A DNA stretch of 64,000 nt from Panopea generosa (lineage: Eukaryota; Mollusca; Bivalvia; Adapedonta; Hiatellidae), in contig CM055901.1 in assembly GCA_029582155.1 (NCBI GenBank), positions 5,994,874-6,058,873 on the forward strand. Direction: 5' to 3'. The notes under the pieces are model-generated. The model saw only the letters and a program-made list of their open reading frames with translations. It made no database searches and was not told the origin of the DNA. This document shows, piece by piece, positions 1-12,860 of this stretch. Position 1 is the stretch's first letter. Each line of letters starts with the position of its first letter. Made by a program: the position numbers and the translations under genes.

Positions 1-133
1 ACTGACAGAGTGGAAAACAGTGCAGGAAGTGTTCAGATTGCTCGTTACGAGCAATCTGAACTCTTCCTGCACTGTTTTCAATGACCTTCTGCGATTGGTG
101 CAGGAAATCATGTATCTATGGAGTAAAGGGTTA
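1..133 (+). mobile_element. Palindromic (hairpin) dispersed element, copy 1
   Basis: Positions 13-45 and 47-79 form an inverted repeat of 33 bp with one mismatch and a one-base centre (GAAAACAGTGCAGGAAG arms; CTCGTTACGAG apex). A non-palindromic arm ends GGAGTAAAGGGTTA. A second copy lies at 47278-47408 in opposite orientation. The left edge may extend beyond the window. Confidence 0.85.
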
Positions 134-317
134 AGGCAGCAATTAAATCGTAAAACCAATGATAATGAACAGAAACGATAAAGTGATACGACTACATGCA
201 GAGTTACATTGTATGATATGTGTATGGACAGTTATATACGGCGTAATGAAACTATAATAATAAACGATAATAAAGGTAGGGATGTTTCTAGGACTAAATG
301 TTCGAGTCACAATTGGA

Positions 318-487
318 CTAGAGCACGCCTATCTCCTTAAGTCATGATAACTTTCCCATTTGAATCAGCGGTGAGATACACTGACAATGACATGCAATGC
401 CGTATATCAGCCATAACAGGAACTGTTGCTGGGTGAATATTTGAAATCACGACCCCGGTATTAAGTCTGACGCGCTAACCGGGTCCG
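318..487 (-). mobile_element. tRNA-derived SINE (ATTG-tail family), degraded
   Basis: Minus-strand fragment with the tRNA-like head near 440-487 and the family's middle segment (GATAACTTTCCCA..TGAATCAGCGGTGAGA on plus). The tail portion is missing or unrecognisable. Confidence 0.6.
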
Positions 488-1720
488 GTGTAGATATGTA
501 AACTCCCTGTACACGCTGTCCATCTCTCTGGATAATTCTGATGGAAGGATTTTCCAGAGAACTTTACATCCACTGAACGAATATTGGAATGGAAGCTTTG
601 TTACATAATGAACTAATTGGAAGTTATATGAATGTCTGAGAACAGAACAGTTGCATGCATTTCTTAATTTAAACGATAATTGCCATTACGAGCACCATCT
701 TATTGGAAATTTTGGCATTTTAAGAATAATTGTAATGACTTTTATTGCTCTCCATGGACTACATGAAATATAAAGTTGCAGACATATTACATTATATAGT
801 GGGAAATTTTTATAAAAAAATATGTCGTATCCTTGCATAAGAACGGACATAAAATATTGTCATTGGTTTACAATGATATGTGATTGTTGTTAAAAAGAGT
901 CCCATGTGGGTCTGTACCGCTTGACTGGTTAGATTGAATGTTGTGAGGCGGTTAACATGTTATAGACACTATCAGTCTATCGCAAAACCTGATATCTCCC
1001 GAATCAGATATTTTAACCGCCAGTGGAAAAAGCAGGGAATTCTATGCATGTCCCACAATGCATAGCAAACTGACCAATCAGCGTACTCGTAACCGTGAAT
1101 TGCTATTGAACGGACCCAATCGGCAACGGTGGGTCCGTTCTACAGACTAAAACAAAGGTACTATTTTATAGAAACTTTTTTTTTTTGACGGAACCGAAAT
1201 CAGTATGTGAATGGATCATGGACGCATAACTCTGTGACAGTAAAAGAGGCTGCATGGTTTCTCTAATTGTTATAAACAATATATCCAAATTTAAATTAAG
1301 TTCAACAAAACGTTTGATTATTAAATAAAATGAAAAATGACATCAAGGGATTATATAGAGATACGAGTCCTTGATGACATGTTTGGTTATTCAATGGGGA
1401 ACTAACTCCAACTTTAATAGTTCGATCCGACTGATTTTGGAAAGTCTTAGAGTTTTGATTAAAATCTTATCATTTTATTTTCGGACAAGACGAAAAGTGC
1501 ATTTTTGACCAAATGAGGACATAAAACTCGGTCTATGACAATTACTACAGATTTGTTTTCAAAATCACAAAAGGTGGTATTATCTGATACAATCCAATAA
1601 AAAACACACAGATCGACGGACATCACAAAAGTTCCACTTGGTATGCCAACAGAGAACATCTAATTACCATCATCATTAAAGTAGGTCAGACCAGAATCTT
1701 GTGCCATACATCGTAATTAT
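488..1720. other. 3' flank, no gene recognised
   Basis: AT-rich intergenic DNA. Apart from the 1108-1140 hairpin I see no conserved coding frame and no repeat shared with the rest of the window. Confidence 0.5.
1108..1140. other. Perfect 11-bp inverted repeat (hairpin)
   Basis: GAACGGACCCA (1108-1118) and TGGGTCCGTTC (1130-1140) around an 11-base loop. GC-rich for this region. Function unknown; possibly part of a decayed element. Confidence 0.6.
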
Positions 1721-1721
1721 A

Positions 1722-2158
1722 GAATGAATGAATGAATGAATAGGGTTTTACGGCGTACCAACACATTAAAGGTTATTCGACGCCAACAGGAAGGAAGATT
1801 CCAGGTTCACTCTACATATACAAAAACAACAAATTAACATACAGATTTTAAAAAAAAAATTCACCAACAAATGAATATGCAGAATGAACCTAGAACATTG
1901 ATACCTGCAGAACTTCAGAGTTTCAGCAAATTCTATCGTATTACTCAAATTGTCGCTTCTTGCGACATGTATGAGCCACAGTGATCCTATTCTTGCCATC
2001 ACTAATGGCTCCCTGGAGCCACACAGGGGTTGATAATTTAACCACAGTAGTGAACATGACAAAAAAAGATGAAATGAACATGACATCCATTCGGAGGATT
2101 CCAACCCTTCTGCAGAGATCGACAGTGATTATATTCTTAGTCGGAACCACACGGGCTT
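1722..2158 (-). mobile_element. 0.43-kb retroposon, copy 1, with TSD
   Basis: Its plus-strand left end is a (GAAT)n tail followed by AGGGTTTTACGGCGTACC; its right end is CACACGGGCTTG. It is flanked by GTAATTATAGAA on both sides (about 1713-1724 and 2158-2169), a target-site duplication of retroposon type. The 3' tail at the left puts it on the minus strand. No ORF and no clear tRNA head, so its class (SINE or truncated LINE) is open. Confidence 0.75.
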
Positions 2159-3291
2159 GTAATTATAGAACTTCTGTTTAAGTTTGGTCTTATCCAATAC
2201 AAATTCAGGTGCAAGAGTTTCAACAACTTACAAGGTCAAATTGAGCCGTTTTAGACAAATAAAGAGTCCTTTCTCAGATGTCAGTAATCCAGTTTCTCAG
2301 ATGTCGATAATCCAGCTCCGACAGTTTCACTAAAATTCAACTGTTCTGTGGACAACACCAGAAAAGATAATCGAAAACGGTTTTCTTAACCTTGCGAAGT
2401 TAACTTATATTAAAAAAATATTTTTAAATATTTAAAAAAAATGTTATTTTACCACCAAAAATATATTTCTTGTATTGGAATAGCAAATTAATTATATGTT
2501 CACTAAATATGTAAAATTTTATGTGCAGTTTTGGTGAAGAGTAAATGAAATATATGGCTGCTAGTGGGCCAAGGATTTATATACAGAAACTATACTAAAG
2601 TCCTTGCTACCCAAAATTGTGTCATTTACTCAAGTTCTTTACTTTAAAACCAAGCTAACAAAATAGTATAAAACAACACAGTAAATGTTATATATGGCAC
2701 CCAGATTTATTGAAAGCGGACAATCTCAGAATAAATCAAAGCAAGTAAATATCAAACTTTCTTACATAAAGGTTTATGGACAATGCTGGATTTAAAGAAG
2801 AACAAACACGGACATTGCTGGTTAAAAGAAGAACAAACACTAAATAATTTACTACTGTTGATGCATAACTCTTTATTAATATTTTATCATCAAACTTTCA
2901 ACTATACGGACAAAACTTCATCCTTCACATTTACATCAAATGCCATAACACAAACAATTGACCACAATGGAAACTAACACCAAACAAATACTTCACAAAG
3001 CATTTACCAGAGAATAGTAAACTGTTGGCAACAGCTTTTGTGAACAAATGTTTTTTTTCAAAGGGAGAATATTGCCATGAAATTATTGATTTAAAACAAA
3101 AGAATCATTTCATGTCACGCAAGTCACACATATTTCTTTATTTTTTAGGATATGCATGTTTTTATTTCATTTTCAAGGCACTTTTAACAAATTTAAAGAA
3201 TTTAGCCCTTCAAAAAACTGCAAGCAATTGTGAAAAGGACTAGCAGTTCTTTGAGAAATATTTTTAGATATTTCACAATATGAATCCAAAG

Positions 3292-3712
3292 AATGAATGA
3301 ATGAATAGGGTTTTACGGCGTACCAACACATATAGGTTATTCGACGCCAACAGGAAGGAAGATTCCAAGTTCAATTTACATGTACAAAAACAACAAATTA
3401 ACATACAGTTTAAAAAAATATATCAACAAATGAATAATCAGAATGGACTTAGAACCTTGATACCTGCAGAACTGCAGAGTTTCAGCAAATTCTATCGTAT
3501 TACTCAATTTGTCTCTTCTTACGACATGCATAAGCCACAATGATCCTATTCTTAACATCACTCATGGCTCCCTGGAACCACACAGGATTGATAATTTAAC
3601 CACAATAGTGAACGTGACAAAAAATGATAAAATGAACATGACACCCATTCGGAGGATTCCTATCCCTCTGCAGAGATCGACAGTGATTGTATTTTTAGCC
3701 GGAACCACATCC
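3292..3712 (-). mobile_element. 0.43-kb retroposon, copy 2
   Basis: About 85-90% like the copies at 1722 and 8246. It has the GAATGAATGAATAGGGTTTT tail at the left and ends near GGAACCACATCCG. Confidence 0.75.
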
Positions 3713-4519
3713 GAAGAAGGTCCCTATTGGTTTCTTTCAAGAGTAAATGCCCCATTATTGGATCAACTCAATTGGTTGGCTAGTTAAATTTTCAGATGTT
3801 ATGGTTATATAACTACTGCGTTAGCTTGCTAATGATGAACTAATAAATATAGGTCTTTAAGTACACATTTGATAAAAAAATTGCAATTTTAAATGGTATA
3901 ATTATCTCAAGAACTATCATCAGATATTGAGGGATAAACATGCACTTACTAATTGTGGATAAGTACACACAAGGTCAGAAAGTTTGATGATGTGAATATC
4001 TTGTAATGATATAACTACAACATAAGTTTAGTCAAGATCAAAAAAAAAATGCAGGTGCTACAGAGCACATAACCTGTACGTTAGTCACCACGACAAAAGT
4101 TGGACACCAGATGGGCCAAATTCATAATTCTTTTCAAGAGCATGTTACTTGAATAGTTTGCCCTATAGCACCCATGTTATAATTAATATAGATAATTTTA
4201 ATAATGACCAGGTCACACAAAATTATGATGCAAGGCTAACATTCTCCCTATAAAATCCCTTATAACAGTCAATCCATAACAAAACCATAGCACAACATAC
4301 AAACTCAAATTTATGACCAAGATCTAGAAAAGAGACAACATTCTAGTTTCCCCCCACAAGTAAAATATTTTAAAAGTAACTCAAACTACCCAAACAGATC
4401 AAAATTATATTATTTACAGAATTGAATGAAAAGGAGTTACAATTACCAACATTTGAATTAATAAGTTTTACTTATTTACTTTAGTTCAATTGTGAAGAGA
4501 ACTCAAAGCTTGTATGAAC

Positions 4520-4655
4520 CACTCTCAAGTCAGCTCCCTGGGTGGAACCAGTACTAATTGTTTTTTGAGAGGCATCAGGTGAAGCTGGGTATCGAATTAG
4601 CAATCTCTGATGTGAGTGACCAACACTTTATCCACTACAATACCATTTGAATTGC
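4520..4655 (-). mobile_element. tRNA-derived SINE fragment
   Basis: On minus, GTAGTGGATAAAGTGTTGGT resembles an A-box region and GCTAATTCGATACCC a B box. A body segment TTAGTACTGGTTCCACCC follows. Lies in the 3' flank of AGBL5. Confidence 0.55.
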
Positions 4656-5467
4656 AGCAATTACTCAAAAAGACCAGAAAAGAGATGATTTTACTGAACT
4701 GTCTTAAGTATCACAACTTTATTCTTGCTATATTTCTACATCTTTTTTTTTAATTAATACTTATATTTAGTACTTAAATCACTCTTGATGGCATGAATAA
4801 ACCAGAGTGCACTCAAGATCTTTGTTCATTCTGGGACCAACAATCTTCGCATATGTCAAATTTGGATGTTTGAACTCTTGTTACATTTTACTGATATTCA
4901 ACTCAAAAGCTAGTAGGTCTCTTTTCCAGTTCAAAGGTCAAAAGTAATACTCTAAAATTGCAAATTCCTGCGGTTTCAAAATTGTGTTCAAAGTCCATTA
5001 TGGTAAAACAATTTTAATGCCATTTAAAATAAAAATCTATCACAGACTCTACGGATTCATATAAAAAAATGTATAAAATTGTCAAAAGTTATCATTCAAA
5101 ATATATTTTTATTATCATTTTTAAATAGTAAAGTTAAAAGTTACATCCATGTACAAGTCATAAATAATTTAACAAATAAAACATGAATATCATATAAGGG
5201 CACGTGTCAATTAATTGTACAATAACAGGTTAATTGTTCATGTGCAGATGTACATCAACTTCCTCAGGCAGTACCTACATCAGATAACTATGTGTTATGT
5301 CATACAAAAAAATAACATTCACTTGAACAAGAGTTTAAAAAGAAAAGTTAACAAGAAGACCGTAAAAGTATAAATAAAATTATATAACAAAAACTATTGT
5401 TTAACAGTACATGGGTCACATGGCAGTCTTGATAGATTGTCACTCAACACAGTCTACACTCAACACA

Positions 5468-5493
5468 CTCAACACAGTCTACACTGTGTTGAG
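5468..5493. other. Perfect 11-bp inverted repeat (hairpin)
   Basis: CTCAACACAGT and ACTGTGTTGAG flank a four-base loop. Short direct repeats of CAACACAGTCTACACT just to the left suggest local slippage created it. Confidence 0.6.
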
Positions 5494-6330
5494 ATGATAA
5501 CTGCCATGCAGAAACCTTTCAAAAGTACAATTAAAATAAATAAGTTGGTTAACAATCATACAAATATTTGTTAAAATAAATTATACAGACCTGTTTAGTC
5601 AAAAGATATGGCAAACAAAACATTTTCCAATGATGAGTCAATCAACCCTAATTAAAACATACACAAACACAATTATAGAGCAGGGATCCACCACAGTACA
5701 TATATATCACATAAATAACTCCACAAAACACATTGTGACAACTTTTCACATGGCTTTGCAAACATATCGCCACAAAATCTCAAATAGTCACTTATCAAAA
5801 GTAAGTATTTAGTTAACTCATGAAGATTTTATTCTTTGACGAAAAATCTGACATGACTTTATGTCACCTTAAACTCCAGAAGGTTAGTTATAAAACGCTA
5901 ATGCAAATTCACAATGAGGGTAATACATGACAAACAAGATTTGAGATTCTTCTTATTTGGCCCCATCATAGTAACTGTAATATCTTTTGCCCATCATACT
6001 TAAATTCTCTTCATTGAATTGGAAGCAAAAGTAATAAAGATTAAAAAGACTTTTAATAATACGATTTTCACCTAATGTTTATATATTTGATACAAAAATA
6101 CTAAAATCTAATCGATATGAATATTGATCTAACATAGTATGTTTTACTTACACTCTTTATGGTATAAAAATCCATTTAGTTAGAGCAACAGCTTGTTTCA
6201 AATCAATCAATCAATCAATTAGGTTACATAATAACAGTCAACAGGCAGGTGACTTCCTGGATTATTACAGCTGTAAACAATGAATGAAATCAATTTAAAT
6301 GCTTCATTAATAAACAAATATATAATGTTT

Positions 6331-6590
6331 GTTTGTTTGAATATTTGGCATAATTTTTATGCCATTGATGGTTAACAGACAGTCAGTCAACCTAATCAAT
6401 CTTTCCAGGGATCCTGGAAGGTTGAGAAGTACACATATCTCCTCAAGTTACTAATTACTTTCCCACTTGAACCAGCTGTGAGAAACGAATGACAATGAGC
6501 CACAAAAATGTATACCGGTATCAATCATCATGGAGATAAATAGTGGCCAGATGGGTATTCAAACTCATGGACGCGCTTCTGGCACAAATA
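6331..6590 (-). mobile_element. tRNA-derived SINE (ATTG-tail family)
   Basis: Old, diverged copy. On plus it runs from a TTTGTTTGAATATTTGG tail through TTTTTATGCCATTGATGG to a B-box-like GGTATTCAAACTCATGG. Confidence 0.65.
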
Positions 6591-7429
6591 ATGAATAAAT
6601 TTGACTTTAATGACAGTACAAAGGACATATGTAATACTGGTGGATTTCTATTTGGCAATGATTCTGATATGTAATACTGTGTCTTATTTCAGCCTTCCGA
6701 CACTGATGGGTCTGAATTTATCAAACTTTCAAATCTTAAAAATCAGACAATGGTTAACAATTGAAAATATTGATTAAACAGGAAATAAACTAGAAATATC
6801 ACTGAAGGTGATGAATACCCCCAGATGGCGACCTGACATAATCATTGCACCCTTTTACTGCCCGCTTTGACACAGTGAACCGATCAGAGTAACAGATGTA
6901 GGTGTTTGACACTCGATTGTGGGGTTACAGGAAAGGTGAAGGTTTAACACTTTACACATGAAACACACTATTATAATTTTGAATTTTACTTGTGCTAAGG
7001 AATATTGTCTGGGAGTATAAAAATGAATGTGTGACATAAATTCCTTATAAAGCAAATTTTGGTGTATTGGTCAAGTCTTCGACTCTAGAAAAGGTCATCT
7101 TGAAGGTAAAAGGCAATAAAGATGCAGGTCACATTTTATGGGTGTGCATGGTGAGCAGAGTATACATTGGTGGAAACAAATACTGCCTACTTAAGGAAAA
7201 TAATACAAATACTTGAAAATGATCATACTTAGATTAAGCTATCAGATGTTCTGTGGAAGCATAGACAGCAAGTTCACCCAGTTGTCCTACAGGTCAGGAC
7301 CTGGAAGATAAGCCAATGAATACGAGCTGTGTCATGGGAGCCGTGTTTCTTCTTACAACGTGATCAGCTTCTCTTCTGACAGTGTATGCATGTTGAATCA
7401 TCTGAGCATTTTTTGTACTTCACAAACAT

Positions 7430-7975
7430 GTAACTGTCACAAGCTGCAGAATTATACCATTGAATTCCAGCCAATGGTTGCCAAGAAAAAGCGACCACAA
7501 AAACAATGTCTGAAAAATTCAAAGGACCATAACTTATTGAAAAATTATTCAGGCGCAACATGCCAATGATATGCCGAACTAGGCTTGGTACCAATCACTT
7601 TTGTGAAGTTTCACTGAATTCCAGTCAATGATTGAGGAGAAATAGCAACCACAAAAAAAATGTCTGAAAAATTCAAAAGGGTCATTGAAAAATTACTAGC
7701 GCCCCATATGCGGACAATATGCACAACTAGGCTTGGTCAATCACTCTTGTGAAGTTTCATTAAATTCCAGCCAATGGTTGCTGAGAAATAGTGACCACAA
7801 AAAATATGTATGAAAAATTCAAAGGGTCATAACTCTTTGAATTATTTATTCTCGCGCAACATGCCAAAGTCACCCTTGTGAAGTTTCATTGCATTCCGGC
7901 CAATGGTTGCTGAGAAAGAGCAATTACAAAAATTGTTCAGACTGACAGACCGACAAGCGTGACTCCAATATCACT
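7430..7975 (+). mobile_element. Dispersed element with ~165-bp tandem core
   Basis: Three to four units with GTGAAGTTTCATTAAATTCC, AGCCAATGGTTGCTGAGAAA and TGAAAAATTCAAAGGGTCAT, ending CAGACTGACAGACCGACAAG. A related fragment lies near 62440-62520. The 5' edge is not defined. Confidence 0.55.
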
Positions 7976-8036
7976 AATTATAATATATAATATATAATAA
8001 CTATATTATTTTCTCTTTTCGAAAGAAACAGTTACA

Positions 8037-9032
8037 AATGTGGCATGTGGCCTGATATAAATATGCTAAGAACATGACATATGGTCTGATATAAAATATG
8101 CTAAGAATGTGATACGTGGTCTGATATAAATATGCTAAGAACATGGCATGTGGCCCAATATAAAATATGCTTAGAACGTGGCATGTGGCCTGATATAAAA
8201 TATGCTAAGAATGTGGCATGTGGTCTGATAAAGAATATGCTAATTGGGTTTTACGGCATACCAACACATTATAGGTTATTCGACACCAACAGGAAAGAAG
8301 ATTCCAGGTTCACTCTACATGTTCAAAAACAACAAATTAACATAGATTTAAACAAAAATACACCAACAAATTAATATGCAGAATGAACCTAGAACCTTGA
8401 TACCTGCAGAACTGCAGAGTTTCAACAAATTCTATCGTATTACTCAAATTACGACATCCATGAGCCAGAGTGGTCCTATTCTTGCCATCACTCAAATGGC
8501 TCCCTGAAACCACACAGGGGTTGATAATTTAACCACAGTAGTGAACATGACAAAAAATGATAAAATGAACATGACACCCGTTCGGATGATTCCTACCCCA
8601 CTGCAGAGATCGGCAGTGATTCTATTCTTAGCAGGAACCACACGGGCTTGGCCTGATGTAAAAAATATGCTAAGAATGTGGCATGTTGCCTGAAATAAAA
8701 TATGCTAAGAATGTGGCATGTGGCCTGATATAAAATATGCTAAGAATGTGGCATGTGGCCTGAAATAAAATATGCTAAGAATGTGGCATGTGGCCTGATA
8801 TATAATATGCTAAGAATGTGGCATGTGGCCTGATATAAAATATGCTAAGAATGTGGCATGTGGCCTGGTTTAAATTATATGCTAGGAACATGGCATGTGG
8901 CTTGATATAAAATATGCTAAGAACCTGGCATGTGGCCTGATATAAAATAAGCTAAGAATGTGGAATGTGGTCTGATATATAATAAACTAAGAACGTGGCA
9001 TGTGGTCTGATATAAAATATGCTTAAGACATA
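8037..9032. repeat. 35-bp tandem array, interrupted by a retroposon
   Basis: Units of 35 bp carrying ATATGCTAAGAATGTGGC, ATGTGGCCTGATATAAA. GCTAAG recurs at 8669, 8704 and 8739. The array is split: about 8037-8245 and 8650-9032 flank a 0.4-kb dispersed element. Confidence 0.9.
8246..8650 (-). mobile_element. 0.43-kb retroposon, copy 3, inside 35-bp array
   Basis: Starts GGGTTTTACGGCATACC and ends CACACGGGCTTG, the same right-hand base as copy 1. That suggests a defined 5' end and not random truncation. It is inserted in the 35-bp array, whose units resume directly with GCCTGATGTAAA. Confidence 0.78.
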
Positions 9033-9464
9033 CATTATGAATATACAACAATTCTAAATATTTAATTTAAAACAGTACACAAATGTCATTAAGATGCTTA
9101 TATCACCTTTAATACATTTATCTAATACCATACAACTGAAGACTGTTGTAGTTAGTTTATACCCTGAAATATAGATTCATTAATACTTTTAGTTATATCT
9201 ATACTACAAACAAACAACATCAACTTTGTTTGTCCATACTGATTCATTTAAAAAGCCCCTAAATTTCGCAAATAAATGTTTGACAAATTAAGAGTTTCGC
9301 ACAAAAGAGTGAATTTAATTTGCAAATTTTTAGGAGACATAGAATTACATGTACGGTATGGTATGTAACTGGCCATATTTGGCAAGTAAAATGTAATTTG
9401 TGAAGTCCTGGGGCCTTTAACACCACTAGCACATAATCAATTAATGAATTTCCACACATTTTAA

Positions 9465-9877
9465 TTAAAGGGGCACACAACAATATCACTTAATACTACT
9501 TCCGAAAGTAATATATATATATCTATTTGATGCCAAATATCAAATTTCCTCAGAATGTATGTGTATCTTTAATTTTATTTCTTTTTTGGAAAGGGATCCA
9601 ACTCATGTAAATCTGGTGTTTGAAAAAGTTATCATCCTTTCAAAAGAATGGCAAAAATAATTTTATAGAAATATCAATTTTTAATTTTAAATTATTTCAC
9701 TCATATTTTCAAAACTGGCCTGATACCACTTATAGTCTAGTTTCATAAAAAAAAATTGATATGATACTTTTTTAAAAACGAGGTTTCAGACAATACTACC
9801 TGGATATTAATACTTCCTTAAGCTTGCACACATGTTATGATTAGATACATGAGTAAAGTTTATATGTGTCCCTTTAA
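9465..9877. mobile_element. MITE candidate (TTAAAGGGRCACA TIRs)
   Basis: The left end TTAAAGGGGCACAC and the right end, read inverted, TTAAAGGGACACAT form short terminal inverted repeats around 413 bp of AT-rich non-coding sequence. Only one copy is seen here. Confidence 0.5.
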
Positions 9878-11584
9878 ATATAAAAATAAAACAATAAGTT
9901 TTATGATTGTAATGCTGATTAGTTTATTTAATTGCATTGTTGTTATTTAATACACTGATATACACACCAATGGTGACTGAGTGATTAAAAACAATGAAAA
10001 TGACATAGTGTAATATGTACAGGGCTTTTTTACCTTTTTAAATAGAGGCCAAAATTCAGCTACTTCCCAATTAAAAAATCATGTTTTTTTCCTAATTGTG
10101 ACCCCAAAAATGAATTGTTTTTTTAGAGGAATTTTTCTGAAATAAGAGGATAAAAATGCTATTAGATTTTAATTAATATTTTAATATATGATAATCATCA
10201 CATAATTTACAGTGCAGGAGTGTAATATGACATTTTTTATATTAACCAAGTGTAATATCAATTCCTATTCTTTGCTCGGTGTTTTCCGTACAACTTGGCT
10301 CATGTACGTAAATTGCCAAAGTATGACCGGACTTGTCTGAAGATAAAAATGACATTGATTTGTCATGGTTAAATGACATTATTTTGAGATGTTACCTCAT
10401 ACGATGACTCACAGAAACAAATATAAGATTTTTTATTTGTTCTTTATAGAAGATCTGTTAAATAAATGGCAATTTTAAACTTTTATGTTATGTGATCAAA
10501 CGAATCTTACATTTGTGGTCATTTATTATTGAATTTATAAAATTCATTGTATGTGTTTTACAACTCATTTAATAAATTCAATAAGAAATAAGCACTCATG
10601 TAAGATCCTATATTTGATGGTTAGAACTTTTATTGGTTAGAACATGATCTTACCAGAGTTAAGCTTTATGTTTTAATTAGTTTCAAGCCATACAAAAATC
10701 CAAATTTCCACTTAATCATGCTGTTTTTTTTTTTTAATCTTGAAGGCTCGGGCCTCTTCCCAACTCCCAGGAAAAAAAGCTTTGATATATCTGTAAAAGT
10801 GGACAGTATGCTTTACTTTCTAGCACTTGCTATTTTACAGCAACTTTGTACATATTTATATATTACAACATTGCATACTACACACATACACCTACAACAT
10901 TTTACAACATATACACATGGTTGGTAAAAAATATTTCTTCATCTTGGAGCAGTTTTAAAGTCATAATATAGTCCATATGATAAACAGCAGAAGAAAAACC
11001 ACAAATACTTCCATGCTGATAAAATGTGCAATAAAATAAAATTTCAACAGTGTGCCATAATACTCCAATGACAAGTGGAACATTATTTTATGAATAAAGC
11101 GAAACTGCAGGTTTTGCTTTAATGTGATAATAGAATTCCTTACTTAACTTGAACTAATTATACATTTAAAATATATGGCAGGTGGCAAGAGAAATAATAA
11201 CAATAACACATGACAAATATGTGTATGAATAATATAAATGATGTAAAACCAGAATTGCCCAACGGACCAGTACAGTGAGACACCAACAACACTTAAATGT
11301 ATGTATTTGATACAGAGCATGCAATAATCTAGTTAATGCCACAAACAGATTATAAATTGACACGAAAAGTGAGATTAACTTTGGCAACAAAGCCATCAGC
11401 AGTTTTGATTATATAATTGGCAGACTGGAAAACCGGAAACCAGTATAAGTCACTTGTATACTGGTACAATCAAGTCAGAGCTAGATGTAGATGAACACAA
11501 ATCACACCTCAGACTGGAACAAATCAAGTTCCAGTATAGAATAAATCAAATGACAGACTGGTAAACCAATATTCAGACTGGAAC

Positions 11585-11800
11585 AGAAATCACTCCCTGA
11601 CTAACAAATCACATTCCAGACTGAAACACTACATTACAGAATGAAACACTACATTTCAGACTGAAACACTACATTTCAAACTGAAGCATTATATTTCAGA
11701 CTGAAACACTACATTTCTGACTAGAAACTACATTTCAGACTGAAACACTACATTCCAAGCTGAAACACTACATTTCATGCTGAATGAAACCAATCACATT
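11585..11800. repeat. ~21-bp tandem array
   Basis: About ten degenerate units of ACTGAAACACTACATTTCAG. A looser trail of CAGACTGG motifs reaches left to about 11.4 kb. It lies in the 3' flank of AGBL5. Confidence 0.85.
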
Positions 11801-12584
11801 CCATACACTTTACATTCCAGATTACATGTAGCAAACTGTATTTTCAGACTGGCACTCACATTATATTTTTTATTAATACAAATCACTTTTTGGAACTATA
11901 TATACCTTAATTTTGATGAGACAAAAGTCTTAGTGCTGATCATCTTCAATGCATGATTCTGTGACAGACAAAAGTATTGAAGATATTTGTGGAAAACACT
12001 GTGACAGGCACATCTTCAACATACCAAAAATAAATAAATATGCTATTTGTATTGAAGTCATGTCCAAGACTTTTACCATACGAAAACAGAACAAACACAA
12101 AATGACATAAAAAAAATATGGTAATGATAGAAAGTGTCTGTTTTAACCAATCAGATAGAGGAAACTGTCAAAGAGTTTTACTTTTGTCTTTTACTGAAGT
12201 AAAAGTCACAGATGATCAAAACTATAGCAAGAAATCATGTAAGATTATAAAATAATTCACTTTAAGAATGATACCAATGACTAAACAATTACTAAAAATA
12301 ATTAAAATCTGGTCTGATCTTCCCCCAGACTGGTATTACATCATTTGCTGATTAAAGTATATCCGATGACTCACTGACACAATGACAAAAATTCTAAGTC
12401 CAGTTGACTGCATGTGTTTACAGTTTAATTCTTTCTTGACCTTGTGCTTCTTTCCCATCACATAAAATCCATGGACTCATTACATAGCTGACATTCATAA
12501 CAATACATCCTGTAGATTTAGTTTCTTATTCAATGTTGAAGCTCTTTAATTACTTTTACTGACGCAATTTATAGTTAAGTCAGT

Positions 12585-12590
12585 TTTATT
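12585..12590 (-). promoter_or_regulatory. Candidate AGBL5 poly(A) signal AATAAA
   Basis: AATAAA on the minus strand about 260 nt after the stop, directly beyond the 40-bp repeat. Cleavage would fall near 12.56-12.57 kb, giving a short 3' UTR made mostly of repeat. AATAAA is common in AT-rich DNA, so transcript ends are needed to confirm. Confidence 0.5.
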
Positions 12591-12616
12591 GGTGACACGG
12601 TTGAGTAGGAAGGGTT

Positions 12617-12860
12617 CACAGTCTCATAGAGCAAAGGAGTGCAATGACTAAGGCTGGTTTCCAGTCTGATGAAGCGAAGGCATATAACTATGGCTTGTGC
12701 CCAGTCTGATGGAGTGAAGGAGCGTAACCAAGACTTGTGCCCTGTATGATGGAGAACAGGAGTGTAACTAAGGCTGGTGCCCAGTCTGGTGGAGTGAAGG
12801 AGTGTAACTAAGGCTGGTGCCCCGTATGATGAATCGCAGGAGTGTTACTAATAATCTGTC
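12617..12860 (-). repeat. 40-bp tandem repeat spanning stop codon and 3' UTR
   Basis: Six units; five start at 12661, 12701, 12741, 12781 and 12821 (exact 40-bp spacing), with a divergent 44-bp unit to the left. On the plus strand each unit runs from CAGTCTGATGGAGTGAAGG to a GGCTGGTGC-like end. The AGBL5 TAG stop lies at unit offset 28-30, and three of the other units also have CTA (TAG on the minus strand) at that offset. Confidence 0.85.

Larger units (their letters stand above)
8999..12580. other. AGBL5 3' flank, no gene recognised
   Basis: Outside the MITE at 9465 and the 21-bp array at 11585, this is AT-rich sequence with short open frames only. The longest minus-strand frames (9259-9489, 11166-11396) are hydrophobic, AT-driven, and without recognisable motifs. 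Confidence 0.5.

Noticed and set aside
1981-2181. Short frames shared by the three 0.43-kb retroposons (also 3509-3787)
   Set aside because: Not conserved between copies beyond nucleotide similarity, and frames are broken in copy 3; treated as non-coding.
11166-11396. 76-codon hydrophobic minus-strand frame downstream of AGBL5
   Set aside because: No signal motif, no homology and AT-driven composition; probably chance.
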